This document shows, one piece after another, positions 15,996 through 25,403 of a DNA stretch of 64,000 bases; positions within the stretch are counted from its first letter, which is position 1, and every line of letters begins with the position of its first letter. A program made the position numbers and the translations under genes. Origin of the DNA: Pullichristensenella sp002068815 (GTDB lineage: Bacteria > Bacillota > Clostridia > Christensenellales > Aristaeellaceae); contig JAXGXF010000009.1 in the NCBI GenBank assembly GCA_040772885.1, positions 21,664-85,663 on the forward strand, given 5' to 3'. The notes under the pieces are model-generated. The model did no database searches and was not told the DNA's origin. It saw only the letters and a program-made list of their open reading frames with translations.

Positions 15996-18900
15996 TCAGT
16001 ATTCGATCTCTCCCTCGAACGCGAGGTTCGTCTCGCCGGTCAGCGACACCCGTCCGCGCTCGTACCGGGCGATCAGGTCGCCGCCGGGGAGCTTGACCGC
16101 GATGTCCTCGCCCTCCCTGCACAGCCCGTTTTTGACCGCCGCGACGGTCGCCGCGCACGCGCCGGTTCCGCAGGCGAGCGTCTCGCCGTTGCTGCGCTCG
16201 TAGGTGCGCAATTTCAGCATCCGCTCGCTGACAGCGCGCGCGAACGACGCGTTGACGCGCTCCGGGAAGATGTCCGCGCCCTCGAACGCCGGGCCGAGCT
16301 TCGCGAGATCCAGCGCGTCGACGCGCTCGACGAACGTCACGCAGTGCGGGTTGCCGAGCGACAGGCACGTGATCCGGTACTCCTTCCCCGCGAACACATG
16401 CGGCCGATCGACGATCTCCGCCCCGGGCAGATTGACCGGCACGCGCGCGGGGGAAAACTCCGGGACGCCCATGTCGACGCGCGCGGAGGAGACCCTGCCG
16501 TCGCTCAGGAACAGCTCGACGCGCTTGACGTTCCCGCCCGCCTCGACGGTCACGACTTCCTTGGCGGCGATCCCCTTGTCATACAGGTACTTGCCGACGA
16601 GCATCAGGCACGCGCCCGCCATGCCGCCGGCGGAGCCGTCGCGGTTGAACATGCGCATCCTCGCGTCCGCGACGTCGGACTGCTCGATCAGCGCGATGCC
16701 GTCGCCGCCGATGCCGAAGTGCCGATCGCACAGGCTGACGCACAGCGACTCCGCGCAGGACACGCGGCCGTCGCGGTTGTCGACGACGATGTAGTCGGTG
16801 CCCGCGCACTGCATCTTCGAAAAGCGCAGCCGGCTCCGGGAGGCGCGCATGTGGTTTAAGTCGACGAGCTCGGTGTTCCGCTCGTTGTAGCGGCTCTTTA
16901 AGATGTCCGCGAGCGCGTTCGCGGTGTCGAGCGAGGTCAGGCACGCGATCGACAGCGACAGCGCGCGCCGGTGCAGCGCGATGTAGTCGTCCATCGTCTG
17001 ATCGAAGACCGCGCCCGTGTAGACGATGTAGCGGATTTTGCCGCTCTCGAGCAGCTTGAACGCGTCGTCGGACTGCTTGATGCCCGGGATTTCGACGACG
17101 TCGATGCCGAGCTGCCGGATCGCGCGCGCGGTCGTCTCGGTCGCGTACATGGCCGCTCCAAGGTCGAAGAACTTCTTCGCGAGCGCCATCAGCCCGTAGT
17201 GGTCTCGGTCGTCGAGGGATAACAGGACCCCCATCTTCCCCGCCGACGGCACGCGTATGCCCGCGGCGGTCAGGCCCTTGAACAGCGCCTCGTTCATGTT
17301 CTTGCCGACGCCGAGCACCTCGCCGGTCGACTTCATCTCGGGGCCCAAATAGCTGTTGACGTCCGCGAGCTTCTCGAACGAGAACACCGGCACCTTGACC
17401 GCGAAATACGGCGGCGTGCGCACGAGCCCGGTGCCGCAGCCGAGGTCCTTCAATTTCGCGCCGAGCATCACGCGGGAGGCCAGGTCGACCATCGGAACGC
17501 CCGTCACCTTGCTGATGTACGGAACCGTCCGCGACGCGCGCGGGTTGACCTCGATCACGTAGAGCCGGCCCTCGTAGATCAGATACTGAATGTTTACGAG
17601 CCCCTTCGTGCCGAGCGCGAGCGCGAGCCTCTCCGAGCAGTCGATCAGCTCCTTCTTCATGCCGTCGGTCAGGTTGTACGGCGGGTACACGGCGATGGAG
17701 TCGCCCGAGTGCACGCCCGCGCGCTCGATGTGCTCCATGATGCCGGGGATCAATACGTCCTCGCCGTCCGAGATCACATCGACCTCGAGCTCGATGCCGG
17801 GCATGTACTTGTCGACGAGCACGGGGTTCTCGATGCCGGTTAAGAGGATCGTCCGCATGTAGGCGCGGACCTCCTTGTCGGCGTACGCGATCGTCATGTT
17901 CTGGCCGCCGATGACGTAGCTCGGGCGCACGAGCACCGGGTAGCCGAGCTTGTTTGCGGCAAGGACGGCCTCTTCCTCGGTCAATACGCCCATGCCCGCC
18001 GGGCGGCGGATGCCGAGCGATTCGAGCATCTTGTCGAACCGGTCGCGGTCCTCGGCCAGGTCGATGCCCTCGGCGGAGGTGCCGAGGATGCGTATGCCGT
18101 GCCGGTCGAGCGCCTTCGCGAGCTTGACCGCCGTCTGCCCGCCGAACGCGACGACGACGCCGACCGGGTTCTCCGCGGCGACGACGCTCAGCACGTCCTC
18201 CTCGGTCAGCGGCTCGAAGTAGAGCCGGTCGGCCGTGTCGTAGTCGGTCGAGACGGTCTCGGGGTTGTTGTTGACGATGGCGACCTCGTAGCCCATCTCG
18301 CGCAGCGCGCGCACGCAGTGCACGGACGAGTAGTCGAACTCGATGCCCTGGCCTATGCGGATCGGCCCGGAGCCGAGCACGACGATCGTCGGCCGGCCGC
18401 TGCGCGGGAACCGGCGGGAGTCGCAGGCCTTATCCGTCGTCGCGTAGAAGTAGGGCGTCTCGGCGTCGAACTCCGCCGCGCAGGTGTCGACCATCTTATA
18501 GCTGAACAGGAACGCGCCGGGGGCGTCGACGCCGAGCCGCTTCAAGGCTTTGTCGGTGTAGCCGAGGCGCTTGCCCTCAGCGTAGCTCGGGTTCTTCTCG
18601 AAGTCCGCGAGCTTCCGGAGCCTGCCTAAGAAAAACCGGTCGATGCGCGTGATTTCGAAGATTTCGTCGAAGGACACGCCGGCCGCGATCGCCTCGAACA
18701 CGGTGAACAGCCTGCGGTCGTCCATCGCCGCGAGGCGCTTTCTGATGTCGCCGTCCTGTTTGAGGTTCAGCGTATCCATGCCGATCTCCGAGCCGCGCAC
18801 GGCCTTCATCAGCGCCGCCTCGAACGTCGGCGCGATCGCCATGACCTCGCCGGTCGCCTTCATCTGCGTGCCGAGCCTCCGGCTGGCGCCGGCGAACTTG

Positions 18901-19988
18901 TCGAACGGCCAGCGCGGCAGCTTCACGACGACGTAGTCGATCGCGGGCTCGAAGCACGCGCAGGCCTTGCCGGTCACGTCGTTCTTGATCTCGTCGAGCC
19001 GATAGCCGAGCGCGATCTTCGCCGCGACCTTCGCGATCGGGTAGCCGGTCGCCTTCGACGCGAGCGCGGACGAGCGCGACACGCGCGGGTTGACCTCGAT
19101 GACCGCGTACTCGAAGCTGTCCGGGTTCAGCGCGAACTGGCAGTTGCAGCCGCCGACGACGCCGAGCGCCGAGACGATGTCGATCGCGGCGGTGCGCAGG
19201 ATGTTGTACTCGCGGTTCGCGAGCGTCAAGGCCGGAGCGACGACGATCGAGTCGCCGGTGTGCACGCCGACGGGGTCGACGTTCTCCATCGAGCAGATCG
19301 CGATCGCGTTGCCGACGCCGTCGCGCATGACCTCGAACTCGATCTCCTTCCAGCCGTAGATGTATTTCTCGATCAGCGCCTGGTGGATCGGCGACGCCTC
19401 GAGGCCGATCGCGGCGACCGCCGATAGCTCGTCCGCGCTGTACGCGACGCCGCCGCCCGCGCCGCCCAGCGTGAACGCCGGGCGCACGATGACCGGATAG
19501 CCGATCTTTTCGGCGATTTCGAGCGCGTGTTCGACGTCGGTCGCCGTCGCGGACGGGATCAGCGGCTGGCCGATCGCCTCCATCGTCTCCTTGAACAGCT
19601 CCCGGTCCTCGGCGCGGTCGATCGCCTCCGCGGGGGTTCCGAGTATGTGGACGCCCATCCGGTCGAGGAAGCCCTCCTTCGCAAGCTGCGAGGAGACCGT
19701 CAGCCCCGTCTGCCCGCCGAAGCCCGCGAGCAGCCCGTCCGGGCGCTCCTTCTCGATGATGCGGCGGATCGTCTCCAAGGTCAGAGGTTCGAGGTAGATT
19801 TCGTCGGCATTGGCCCTGTCCGTCATGATGGTCGCGGGGTTCGAATTCACGAGCACGACCTCGAGCCCGGCGGCCTTCAACACGCGGCAGGCCTGCGTGC
19901 CCGCGTAGTCGAACTCCGCCGCCTGCCCGATGACGATGGGTCCGGAGCCGATCATCATGACCTTTTTGATTCCCTCAAGCATCGGCAT
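15996..19988 (-). CDS. carB: Carbamoyl-phosphate synthase large chain fused to a degenerate diaminopimelate-epimerase domain
   Basis: One uninterrupted 1330-residue frame. Residues 1-1046 are a full CarB: two ATP-grasp halves (VMMIGSGPIVIGQAAEFDY; VVLGSGPIRIGQGIEFDY) and the C-terminal MGS allosteric domain, ending in NTELVDLNHM. Residues 1054-1330 are a 277-residue DapF domain starting LRFSKMQCAGTDYIVVD. The DapF half keeps LSLGNPHCV, the FPERVNASF Asn and ERSNGETLACGTGACA with the second catalytic Cys (1273). The first-cysteine block MCGNGIRC reads MAGACLML (Cys replaced by Ala1124), and Asn11 is Thr1064. CarB should be active; DAP epimerisation should not. The start overlaps carA by 14 bp. 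Confidence 0.93.
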   Translation of the reverse strand: MPMLEGIKKVMMIGSGPIVIGQAAEFDYAGTQACRVLKAAGLEVVLVNSNPATIMTDRANADEIYLEPLTLETIRRIIEKERPDGLLAGFGGQTGLTVSSQLAKEGFLDRMGVHILGTPAEAIDRAEDRELFKETMEAIGQPLIPSATATDVEHALEIAEKIGYPVIVRPAFTLGGAGGGVAYSADELSAVAAIGLEASPIHQALIEKYIYGWKEIEFEVMRDGVGNAIAICSMENVDPVGVHTGDSIVVAPALTLANREYNILRTAAIDIVSALGVVGGCNCQFALNPDSFEYAVIEVNPRVSRSSALASKATGYPIAKVAAKIALGYRLDEIKNDVTGKACACFEPAIDYVVVKLPRWPFDKFAGASRRLGTQMKATGEVMAIAPTFEAALMKAVRGSEIGMDTLNLKQDGDIRKRLAAMDDRRLFTVFEAIAAGVSFDEIFEITRIDRFFLGRLRKLADFEKNPSYAEGKRLGYTDKALKRLGVDAPGAFLFSYKMVDTCAAEFDAETPYFYATTDKACDSRRFPRSGRPTIVVLGSGPIRIGQGIEFDYSSVHCVRALREMGYEVAIVNNNPETVSTDYDTADRLYFEPLTEEDVLSVVAAENPVGVVVAFGGQTAVKLAKALDRHGIRILGTSAEGIDLAEDRDRFDKMLESLGIRRPAGMGVLTEEEAVLAANKLGYPVLVRPSYVIGGQNMTIAYADKEVRAYMRTILLTGIENPVLVDKYMPGIELEVDVISDGEDVLIPGIMEHIERAGVHSGDSIAVYPPYNLTDGMKKELIDCSERLALALGTKGLVNIQYLIYEGRLYVIEVNPRASRTVPYISKVTGVPMVDLASRVMLGAKLKDLGCGTGLVRTPPYFAVKVPVFSFEKLADVNSYLGPEMKSTGEVLGVGKNMNEALFKGLTAAGIRVPSAGKMGVLLSLDDRDHYGLMALAKKFFDLGAAMYATETTARAIRQLGIDVVEIPGIKQSDDAFKLLESGKIRYIVYTGAVFDQTMDDYIALHRRALSLSIACLTSLDTANALADILKSRYNERNTELVDLNHMRASRSRLRFSKMQCAGTDYIVVDNRDGRVSCAESLCVSLCDRHFGIGGDGIALIEQSDVADARMRMFNRDGSAGGMAGACLMLVGKYLYDKGIAAKEVVTVEAGGNVKRVELFLSDGRVSSARVDMGVPEFSPARVPVNLPGAEIVDRPHVFAGKEYRITCLSLGNPHCVTFVERVDALDLAKLGPAFEGADIFPERVNASFARAVSERMLKLRTYERSNGETLACGTGACAATVAAVKNGLCREGEDIAVKLPGGDLIARYERGRVSLTGETNLAFEGEIEY

Positions 19989-21042
19989 GCGGCTTCCCTC
20001 CCATCATCGCGACAAAGCGGTCGAACAGAAACGCGGTGTCCTCCGGCCCCGAGCACGCCTCGGGGTGGAACTGCACGGAGAACGCGTCGAGCGAGGGATA
20101 GTCGATGCCCTCGCAGGTTCCGTCGTTCGCGTTGACATACCGGAGCACGCCGGGCACGCTGTCCACCTCGACCGCGTAGCCGTGGTTCTGCGAGGTGATG
20201 TACGTGCGCGCGCCGCCGACGTCCCTGACCGGCTGGTTGCCGCCGCGGTGGCCGTACTTGAGCTTTTTCGTGCGCCCGCCCTGCGAAAGCGCCATCAACT
20301 GGTGGCCGAGGCAGATCCCAAAAACCGGGAGCTTGCCCATGAGCTTTCGGACCTGCTCGATCTCGAACGGGTTGTCCAGCGGGTCGCCGGGGCCGTTTCC
20401 GAGCATGAGGCCGTCGAACCCTCCCGCGAGGATTTCCTCCGCAGGAGTATCGTTGGGGAACAGATTGACCGTGCACCCGCGCCGGTTCAGCGCCCGGAGG
20501 ATGCCGCGCTTCGCGCCGTAGTCGATCAGCGCGACGCGGAACCGCTCGTCCTCCGCCGGGAAGGCCCTCCGCCCCCCCCCGCTCGCGGCCGCGACCGCGT
20601 TGTCGATCCGCCACGCCGCGATTTCCGCGAGGTTCCCGGGGATTTCATCGCAGAGCATCGCGTTCGCGACGCCCTTCTCACGCAAAAGCCGCGTGATCTC
20701 GCGCGTGTCCACGCCGTATATGCCCGGCACGCCGCGCTCCCTCAGAAACGCGTCGACCGTGCCCTCCGAGCGGAAGTTCGAGGGCAGTTCGCACCACTCG
20801 CGCACGACGTAGCCGCGCGCGAGGCACCTGCCCTCGAAGTCGTCCGGGATCACGCCGTAGTTGCCGATCATCGGAAACGTCTGCAATATGATCTGCCCGC
20901 AGTAGCTCGGGTCGGTCAGGGTCTCGAGATAGCCGACCATGTTCGTCGTGAACACGAGCTCGCCGATCGCCGACGCGTCCGCGCCGAACGCGAACCCCTC
21001 GAACGCCTCGCCGGAGCTCAAAACGAGATAGCGCCGCTTCAC
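19975..21042 (-). CDS. carA: Carbamoyl-phosphate synthase small chain
   Basis: Glutamine amidotransferase subunit, 355 residues, feeding ammonia to CarB for arginine and pyrimidine synthesis. It has the N-terminal CPSase_sm domain (FTTNMVGYLETLTDPSYCGQI) and a class I GATase with the nucleophile in VFGICLGHQLMALS and His-Glu in FSVQFHPEACSGP. The start is GTG at 21042, chosen by AGGTGA 7 nt upstream and the matching N-terminus KRRYLVLSSGEAF. It overlaps the argD stop as GTGA and the carB start by 14 bp. A poly-C run near 20573-20581 lies inside the gene, but the frame is intact. Confidence 0.96.
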   Translation of the reverse strand: MKRRYLVLSSGEAFEGFAFGADASAIGELVFTTNMVGYLETLTDPSYCGQIILQTFPMIGNYGVIPDDFEGRCLARGYVVREWCELPSNFRSEGTVDAFLRERGVPGIYGVDTREITRLLREKGVANAMLCDEIPGNLAEIAAWRIDNAVAAASGGGRRAFPAEDERFRVALIDYGAKRGILRALNRRGCTVNLFPNDTPAEEILAGGFDGLMLGNGPGDPLDNPFEIEQVRKLMGKLPVFGICLGHQLMALSQGGRTKKLKYGHRGGNQPVRDVGGARTYITSQNHGYAVEVDSVPGVLRYVNANDGTCEGIDYPSLDAFSVQFHPEACSGPEDTAFLFDRFVAMMGGKPHADA

Positions 21043-22193
21043 CCGGCGATCACCTCTTTCAGGACGGATACGGCGGCCTTGAGTTCGTCCCAGCCGATGT
21101 TCAAGGCCGGGAGCAGCCGGAGCTTCTTCTTCGCCGTCAGCACGAGCACGCCGCGCTTGAGGCAATCGTTTGCGATCTCGACCGCGGGCCTCTCGACCTC
21201 GACGCCGAGCATCAGCCCGAGGCCGGAGACGGACAATACGCCCTTTGCGCCGGTCAGCTCGCCCACGATGTAAGCGGACTTTTCGCGGACTTCTTCGAGC
21301 AGCTTTTCGTCGATCCGGTTCAGGACGCTCAAAGCTCCGGCGCAGCTCACGGGGTTTCCGCCGAAGGTCGAGCCGTGGTCGCCGGCTTGAAGCACGTCCT
21401 TCGTCCGGTCGTTGAACAGCGTCGCGCCGATCGGCAGCCCGCCGCCGAGTCCCTTCGCGGTCGAGACGATGTCGGGAGAAAGCCCCGCGGTCATGTACGC
21501 GTAGAGCATCCCCGAGCGGCCGTTTCCGGTCTGCACCTCGTCGACCAACAGGAGCATGTCCTTTTCGCGGCAGAGCGCCTCGACGCCCTGCAAAAACTCC
21601 GGCTTCAGCGCGCGCACGCCGCCCTCGCCCTGCACGATCTCGAGCATCACCGCGCAGCAGTTGCCCGCGTCCGCGAGCGCCTTTATGCTATTGAGGTCGT
21701 CCGGCCCGGCGAACGCGAATCCCGCGGGGAACGGCCCGAAGTGCCGGTGGAACACGTCCTGCCCGGTCGCGGCGAGCGTCGCGATCGTGCGGCCGTGGAA
21801 GCTGTCCTTGAGCGTGATGATCGTGTCCCTCCCGGTCGCCTCGCCGAACTTGCGCGCGGCCTTGAGCATGCACTCGTTCGCCTCCGCGCCGGAGTTCGAA
21901 AAGAACACCTTTCGCATGCCGGTCCGCAGGCAGAGCTGCTCGGCGAGCTTCGCGCAAGGCTCGGCGTAATAGAGGTTGCAGGTGTGCTGGAGCGTCCTGA
22001 CCTGATGGATGACCGCCTCGGCCCACTTGTCGTCCGCGACGCCGAACGCGTTGACGGCGATGCCGCTGCCGAGGTCCAGGTACTCCTTGCCGTCCTCGTC
22101 CCAGAGCCTCGCGCCGCATCCGCGCGCGAACGTCGCCGGGAATCGCTTGTAGGTATTCGCCACATAGGTTTCGCACAGTTCCATGATCGTCAT
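21039..22193 (-). CDS. argD: Acetylornithine aminotransferase
   Basis: PLP-dependent step from N-acetylglutamate semialdehyde to N-acetylornithine; class III aminotransferase of 384 residues. The PLP lysine lies in IVSTAKGLGGGLPIGAT, and the aspartate in LLLVDEVQTGNGRSG. ArgD enzymes can also serve in lysine synthesis. The ATG at 22193 has AGGGG 7 nt upstream, overlapping the end of argB by only a few bases. Confidence 0.95.
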   Translation of the reverse strand: MTIMELCETYVANTYKRFPATFARGCGARLWDEDGKEYLDLGSGIAVNAFGVADDKWAEAVIHQVRTLQHTCNLYYAEPCAKLAEQLCLRTGMRKVFFSNSGAEANECMLKAARKFGEATGRDTIITLKDSFHGRTIATLAATGQDVFHRHFGPFPAGFAFAGPDDLNSIKALADAGNCCAVMLEIVQGEGGVRALKPEFLQGVEALCREKDMLLLVDEVQTGNGRSGMLYAYMTAGLSPDIVSTAKGLGGGLPIGATLFNDRTKDVLQAGDHGSTFGGNPVSCAGALSVLNRIDEKLLEEVREKSAYIVGELTGAKGVLSVSGLGLMLGVEVERPAVEIANDCLKRGVLVLTAKKKLRLLPALNIGWDELKAAVSVLKEVIAG

Positions 22194-22197
22194 ATTT

Positions 22198-23049
22198 TCA
22201 CCCCTCAAACATTGTCCCGATGCCCTCGTCGGTCAGAAGCTCGATCAACACCGAGTGCGGCACCCGGCCGTCGATGATGAACACCTTTTTGACGCCGCGG
22301 CGGATCGCCTCCATGCAGCACTCGGCCTTCGGGATCATGCCGCCCGCGATGACGCCGGACTCGATCAATTGCGGCACCTCGGTCATGTCGATGTGCACGA
22401 TCAAGGACGACGGGTCGTTCCGGTCGCGGAGTATCCCCGCGATGTCGGTCATGCTGACGAGGCAGACCGCGCCCAATTCGCCCGCGATGCGCGCGGCGGC
22501 GGTGTCGGCGTTGATGTTGTAGGTGTTGCCATCCATGTCGCAGCCGACGGTCGACACGACGGGGATGTAGCCCTTTTCGAGCACGTCCAAAATCGGCTCG
22601 ACGTTCGTGCGCACGATCTCGCCGACGAAGCCGAGCTCCTCGCGAAGCGGCCGCGCCTCGATCATCCTGCCGTCCATGCCGCACAGCCCGATCGCCTTGC
22701 CGCCGATCGACGACAGCAGGTTTACGAGCCCCTTGTTGATCTTGCCGGAGAGCACCATCTGCACGACGTCCGCCGTCTCGCGGTCGGTCACGCGCAGCCC
22801 GTCGACGAACGACGAGGGCTTGCCGATCTTCTTGAGCATGTCCGTGATCTCCGGCCCGCCGCCGTGGATCAGCACGACCTTGACGCCGACGAGCGACAAA
22901 AGCACGATGTCCCGCATGACGGCGTGCTTCAACTCCTCGTTGATCATCGCGTTGCCGCCGTACTTGATGACGACGACGCGGCCCGTATACTGCTGGATGT
23001 AGGGGAGCGCCTGCACGAGTATCTCGGCGCGCTGGGCGTTGTTGGCCAT
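22198..23049 (-). CDS. argB: Acetylglutamate kinase
   Basis: Amino-acid kinase family, 283 residues, phosphorylating N-acetylglutamate. Motifs: VVVIKYGGNAMIN (ATP), VLIHGGGPEITDML, NINADTAAARIAGELGA, and the phosphate-anchoring KGYIPVVSTVG. The N-terminal 14 residues (ANNAQRAEILVQAL) form the mobile helix typical of hexameric, arginine-sensitive ArgB, so feedback inhibition by arginine is plausible. AGGAGG precedes the ATG by 6 nt. Confidence 0.96.
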   Translation of the reverse strand: MANNAQRAEILVQALPYIQQYTGRVVVIKYGGNAMINEELKHAVMRDIVLLSLVGVKVVLIHGGGPEITDMLKKIGKPSSFVDGLRVTDRETADVVQMVLSGKINKGLVNLLSSIGGKAIGLCGMDGRMIEARPLREELGFVGEIVRTNVEPILDVLEKGYIPVVSTVGCDMDGNTYNINADTAAARIAGELGAVCLVSMTDIAGILRDRNDPSSLIVHIDMTEVPQLIESGVIAGGMIPKAECCMEAIRRGVKKVFIIDGRVPHSVLIELLTDEGIGTMFEG

Positions 23050-23059
23050 GATGATCCTC

Positions 23060-24271
23060 CTATGTCCGGTAATCGCCGTTGATCTTCACGTAATCGTACG
23101 TCAAATCGCAGCCCCACGCGACGGACGAGCACGGCCCGGCGTTGAGGTTCACGTGGATGAAGATGTTCTCCTCGGAGAGCACCTTTTTTGCGAGCGCCTC
23201 GGAGAACGGAACGCCCGCGCCGCCCTTGCAGACCTCGACCGTGCCGGCGGCGGAGGTAAACGACACGTCTACCTTCGAGACGTCGACGTCCGCGCCCGCG
23301 TAGCCGACCGCGCAGAGCACGCGGCCCCAGTTCGCGTCCGCGCCGAACATCGCGGCCTTGACGAGCGACGAGCAGATGACCGCCTTGCTGACGACGTCGG
23401 CCGTCTGCTGATCCGCGGCGCCTGTCAGCGCGCACTCGATCAGCTTCGTCGCGCCCTCGCCGTCGCGCGCGATCATCTTGCAGAGCTCGACCGTCACCGC
23501 GTTCAATGCCTCGCGGAACGCGTCGAAGTCCGCACCGTCGGACGCGATCTCCGGGTTCCCGGCGAGCCCGTTCGCGAGGATCGCGCACATGTCGTTCGTC
23601 GAGGTGTCGCCGTCGACGCTGACGCGGTTGAAGCTGCGCTTCACGTCCATCGACAGCGCCTTCCGGAGCATCGGCGGGGTGATCGCCGCGTCGGTCGTCA
23701 GGAACACGAGCATCGTCGCCATGTTCGGGTGGATCATGCCGGAGCCCTTCGCGATGCCGCCGAGCTTTGCGACGACCCCGCCGACCTCGAACTCGACCGC
23801 GACGGCCTTCATCCGCACGTCGGTCGTCATGATCGCCTCCGCCGCCGCGGTCGTGTCCGGCTCGAGCCCGGCCGCCAGCGCCTCCATGCCCGAGGCGATC
23901 GGCGCGATGTCCAGCGGCTGGCCGATGACGCCGGTCGACGCGACGATGACGTCCGAAGCCGGTATGCCCAAATGCTCGCCGACGAGCGCGCACATTTTTT
24001 CCGCGATCTCGACGCCGTTTAAGTTGCAGGTGTTCGCGTTGCCGCTGTTGCAGATCATCGCGCGCGCGTAGCCGTCCGCGATATTCTTCCTCGTAACCGC
24101 GATCGGCGCGCCCTGCACGAGGTTCAGCGTGTAGACCGCCGCCGCCGCCGCGCGCACGTCGCTCACGATCAGCGCGAGGTCGCGCTTCGATTTGTTCTTG
24201 CGGATGCCGCAGTGTATGCCGCTCGCCCTGAATCCCTGCGCCGCGCAGGCGCCCCCGTCGATCCGCTTCAT
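23060..24271 (-). CDS. argJ: Bifunctional ornithine acetyltransferase / N-acetylglutamate synthase
   Basis: 403 residues. It recycles the acetyl group from acetylornithine to glutamate, so no ArgA or ArgE is required. The self-cleavage site with the nucleophilic threonine is in VIVASTGVIGQPLDI, and the oxyanion-forming ICNSGNANTCNL is present. The C-terminus ends in WGCDLTYDYVKINGDYRT as expected. AGGAGG lies 8 nt before the ATG. Whether it is mono- or bifunctional cannot be told, but the lack of a nearby argA favours the bifunctional form. Confidence 0.96.
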   Translation of the reverse strand: MKRIDGGACAAQGFRASGIHCGIRKNKSKRDLALIVSDVRAAAAAVYTLNLVQGAPIAVTRKNIADGYARAMICNSGNANTCNLNGVEIAEKMCALVGEHLGIPASDVIVASTGVIGQPLDIAPIASGMEALAAGLEPDTTAAAEAIMTTDVRMKAVAVEFEVGGVVAKLGGIAKGSGMIHPNMATMLVFLTTDAAITPPMLRKALSMDVKRSFNRVSVDGDTSTNDMCAILANGLAGNPEIASDGADFDAFREALNAVTVELCKMIARDGEGATKLIECALTGAADQQTADVVSKAVICSSLVKAAMFGADANWGRVLCAVGYAGADVDVSKVDVSFTSAAGTVEVCKGGAGVPFSEALAKKVLSEENIFIHVNLNAGPCSSVAWGCDLTYDYVKINGDYRT

Positions 24272-24283
24272 GTCTCCATCCTC

Positions 24284-25186
24284 CTATAACACGAGTCCCG
24301 CGGCGATGTCCGCGCCCATCTTGATGTTCAAAATCTCGACCGCCGCGCCGGACGCGCCCTTGCCGAGGTTGTCGTAGGCGGCAATCAGCTGCATCCGGTC
24401 CGCGCTCCCCTCGACGGAAATCCGCATCGAATCCCGCCCCGCGAGCAGCGCCGCGCTCAAAAATCCGTCCTCCGAGAGGTGTTCGCGGTATTCGACGACC
24501 GGACCCGCGTACTTTTTCACGTATACCCGCCGCACGGCCTCGATGTCCCCGCGCATCGGCACGGTCACGAGCATGCCCGAGTAGAAATTCCCGACGACCG
24601 GGAGGAACAGCGGCGCGTGTTCGAGCCCTGAGAACCTCCGCATCTCCGGCAGGTGCTTGTGCGCCTGACCGAGCGCGTACGCCCGCGGCGCGTCGAGCCC
24701 GTCTGCCTGCGCGTACTCGGCGATCATCCTCTTGCCGCCGCCGGAGTAGCCGGTCAGCGAGTGGAAGGAGAGCAGCGCGTCCGACGGGAGCAGCCCCGCC
24801 TCGACGAGCGGATAGACGAGCGCGATGAAGCCGCTCGCATGGCAGCCGGGCACCGCGATGCGCTTCGAGGCCTTCGCGCGCTCCATCGCCTTTTCCGACA
24901 GCTCCGGGAAGCCGTACGCCCAGTCCGGGTTCGTGCGGTGCGCGGTCGACGCGTCGATGACGACGACGTCCGGGTTCTCGACCATTCCGGCGGCCTCTAT
25001 CGCCGCCGCATCCGGCAGGCAGAGGATCGCCGCGTCGCAGCCGTTCAGCGCGCGGCGGCGGCTCTCCGGGTCCTTGCGCATGTCGTCCGGAAGCCGGATG
25101 AGCTCGATATCCGCGCGCTCCTGCAGCCTTTGCGCGATCCGAAGGCCCGTCGTTCCCTCGCGCCCGTCGATGAACACCCTGTACAT
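24284..25186 (-). CDS. argC: N-acetyl-gamma-glutamyl-phosphate reductase, type 2
   Basis: NADPH-dependent reduction of N-acetylglutamyl phosphate; 300 residues, the short ArgC2 form. It has the catalytic Cys in VPGCHASGFIALVYPL, the NADP loop DGREGTTGLRI, and the subtype-specific LTGYSGGGKRMI. It is the first gene of argC-J-B-D-carA-carB. The ATG at 25186 has AGGAGGG 7 nt upstream; an ATG at 25204 lies before that ribosome binding site. Confidence 0.95.
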   Translation of the reverse strand: MYRVFIDGREGTTGLRIAQRLQERADIELIRLPDDMRKDPESRRRALNGCDAAILCLPDAAAIEAAGMVENPDVVVIDASTAHRTNPDWAYGFPELSEKAMERAKASKRIAVPGCHASGFIALVYPLVEAGLLPSDALLSFHSLTGYSGGGKRMIAEYAQADGLDAPRAYALGQAHKHLPEMRRFSGLEHAPLFLPVVGNFYSGMLVTVPMRGDIEAVRRVYVKKYAGPVVEYREHLSEDGFLSAALLAGRDSMRISVEGSADRMQLIAAYDNLGKGASGAAVEILNIKMGADIAAGLVL

Positions 25187-25225
25187 GGGAGAGCCCTCCT
25201 GCATAATCCATCGGTCTTGCGGATA

Positions 25226-25253
25226 ATTATAAGCGATTGGCGGCGAAAGTCAA
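25226..25253 (-). promoter_or_regulatory. Promoter of the argCJBD-carAB operon
   Basis: Minus strand: TTGACT (25248-25253), 16 bp, TATAAT (25226-25231). It faces away from the lrp promoter about 90 bp to the right. The stretch around the -10 is AT-rich, as ArgR boxes are, but I cannot define a clear ARG box. Confidence 0.8.
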
Positions 25254-25340
25254 GCACTATTGAAAAAATATACCGAAAATTTGCATAACGGTTGTCCGGC
25301 CGCCTGCTGTGTTGAAAAAGCGTTACGTCGGGCTGTTCTC

Positions 25341-25369
25341 TTGACTTCGCGGGGAGAATGCTCTATACT
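25341..25369 (+). promoter_or_regulatory. Promoter of the lrp-aminotransferase pair
   Basis: TTGACT (25341-25346), 17 bp, TATACT (25364-25369), about 28 nt upstream of the regulator start. It is divergent from the arginine operon promoter. Confidence 0.8.
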
Positions 25370-25403
25370 GATCTACAATCTATTTGCGGGAGGTGGGTCC
25401 GGT

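Noticed and set aside
20565..20590. Poly-C run in carA as a phase-variation or frameshift site
   Set aside because: The frame stays open, the protein aligns through the region, and the codons encode a plausible glycine run; no sign of a broken gene.
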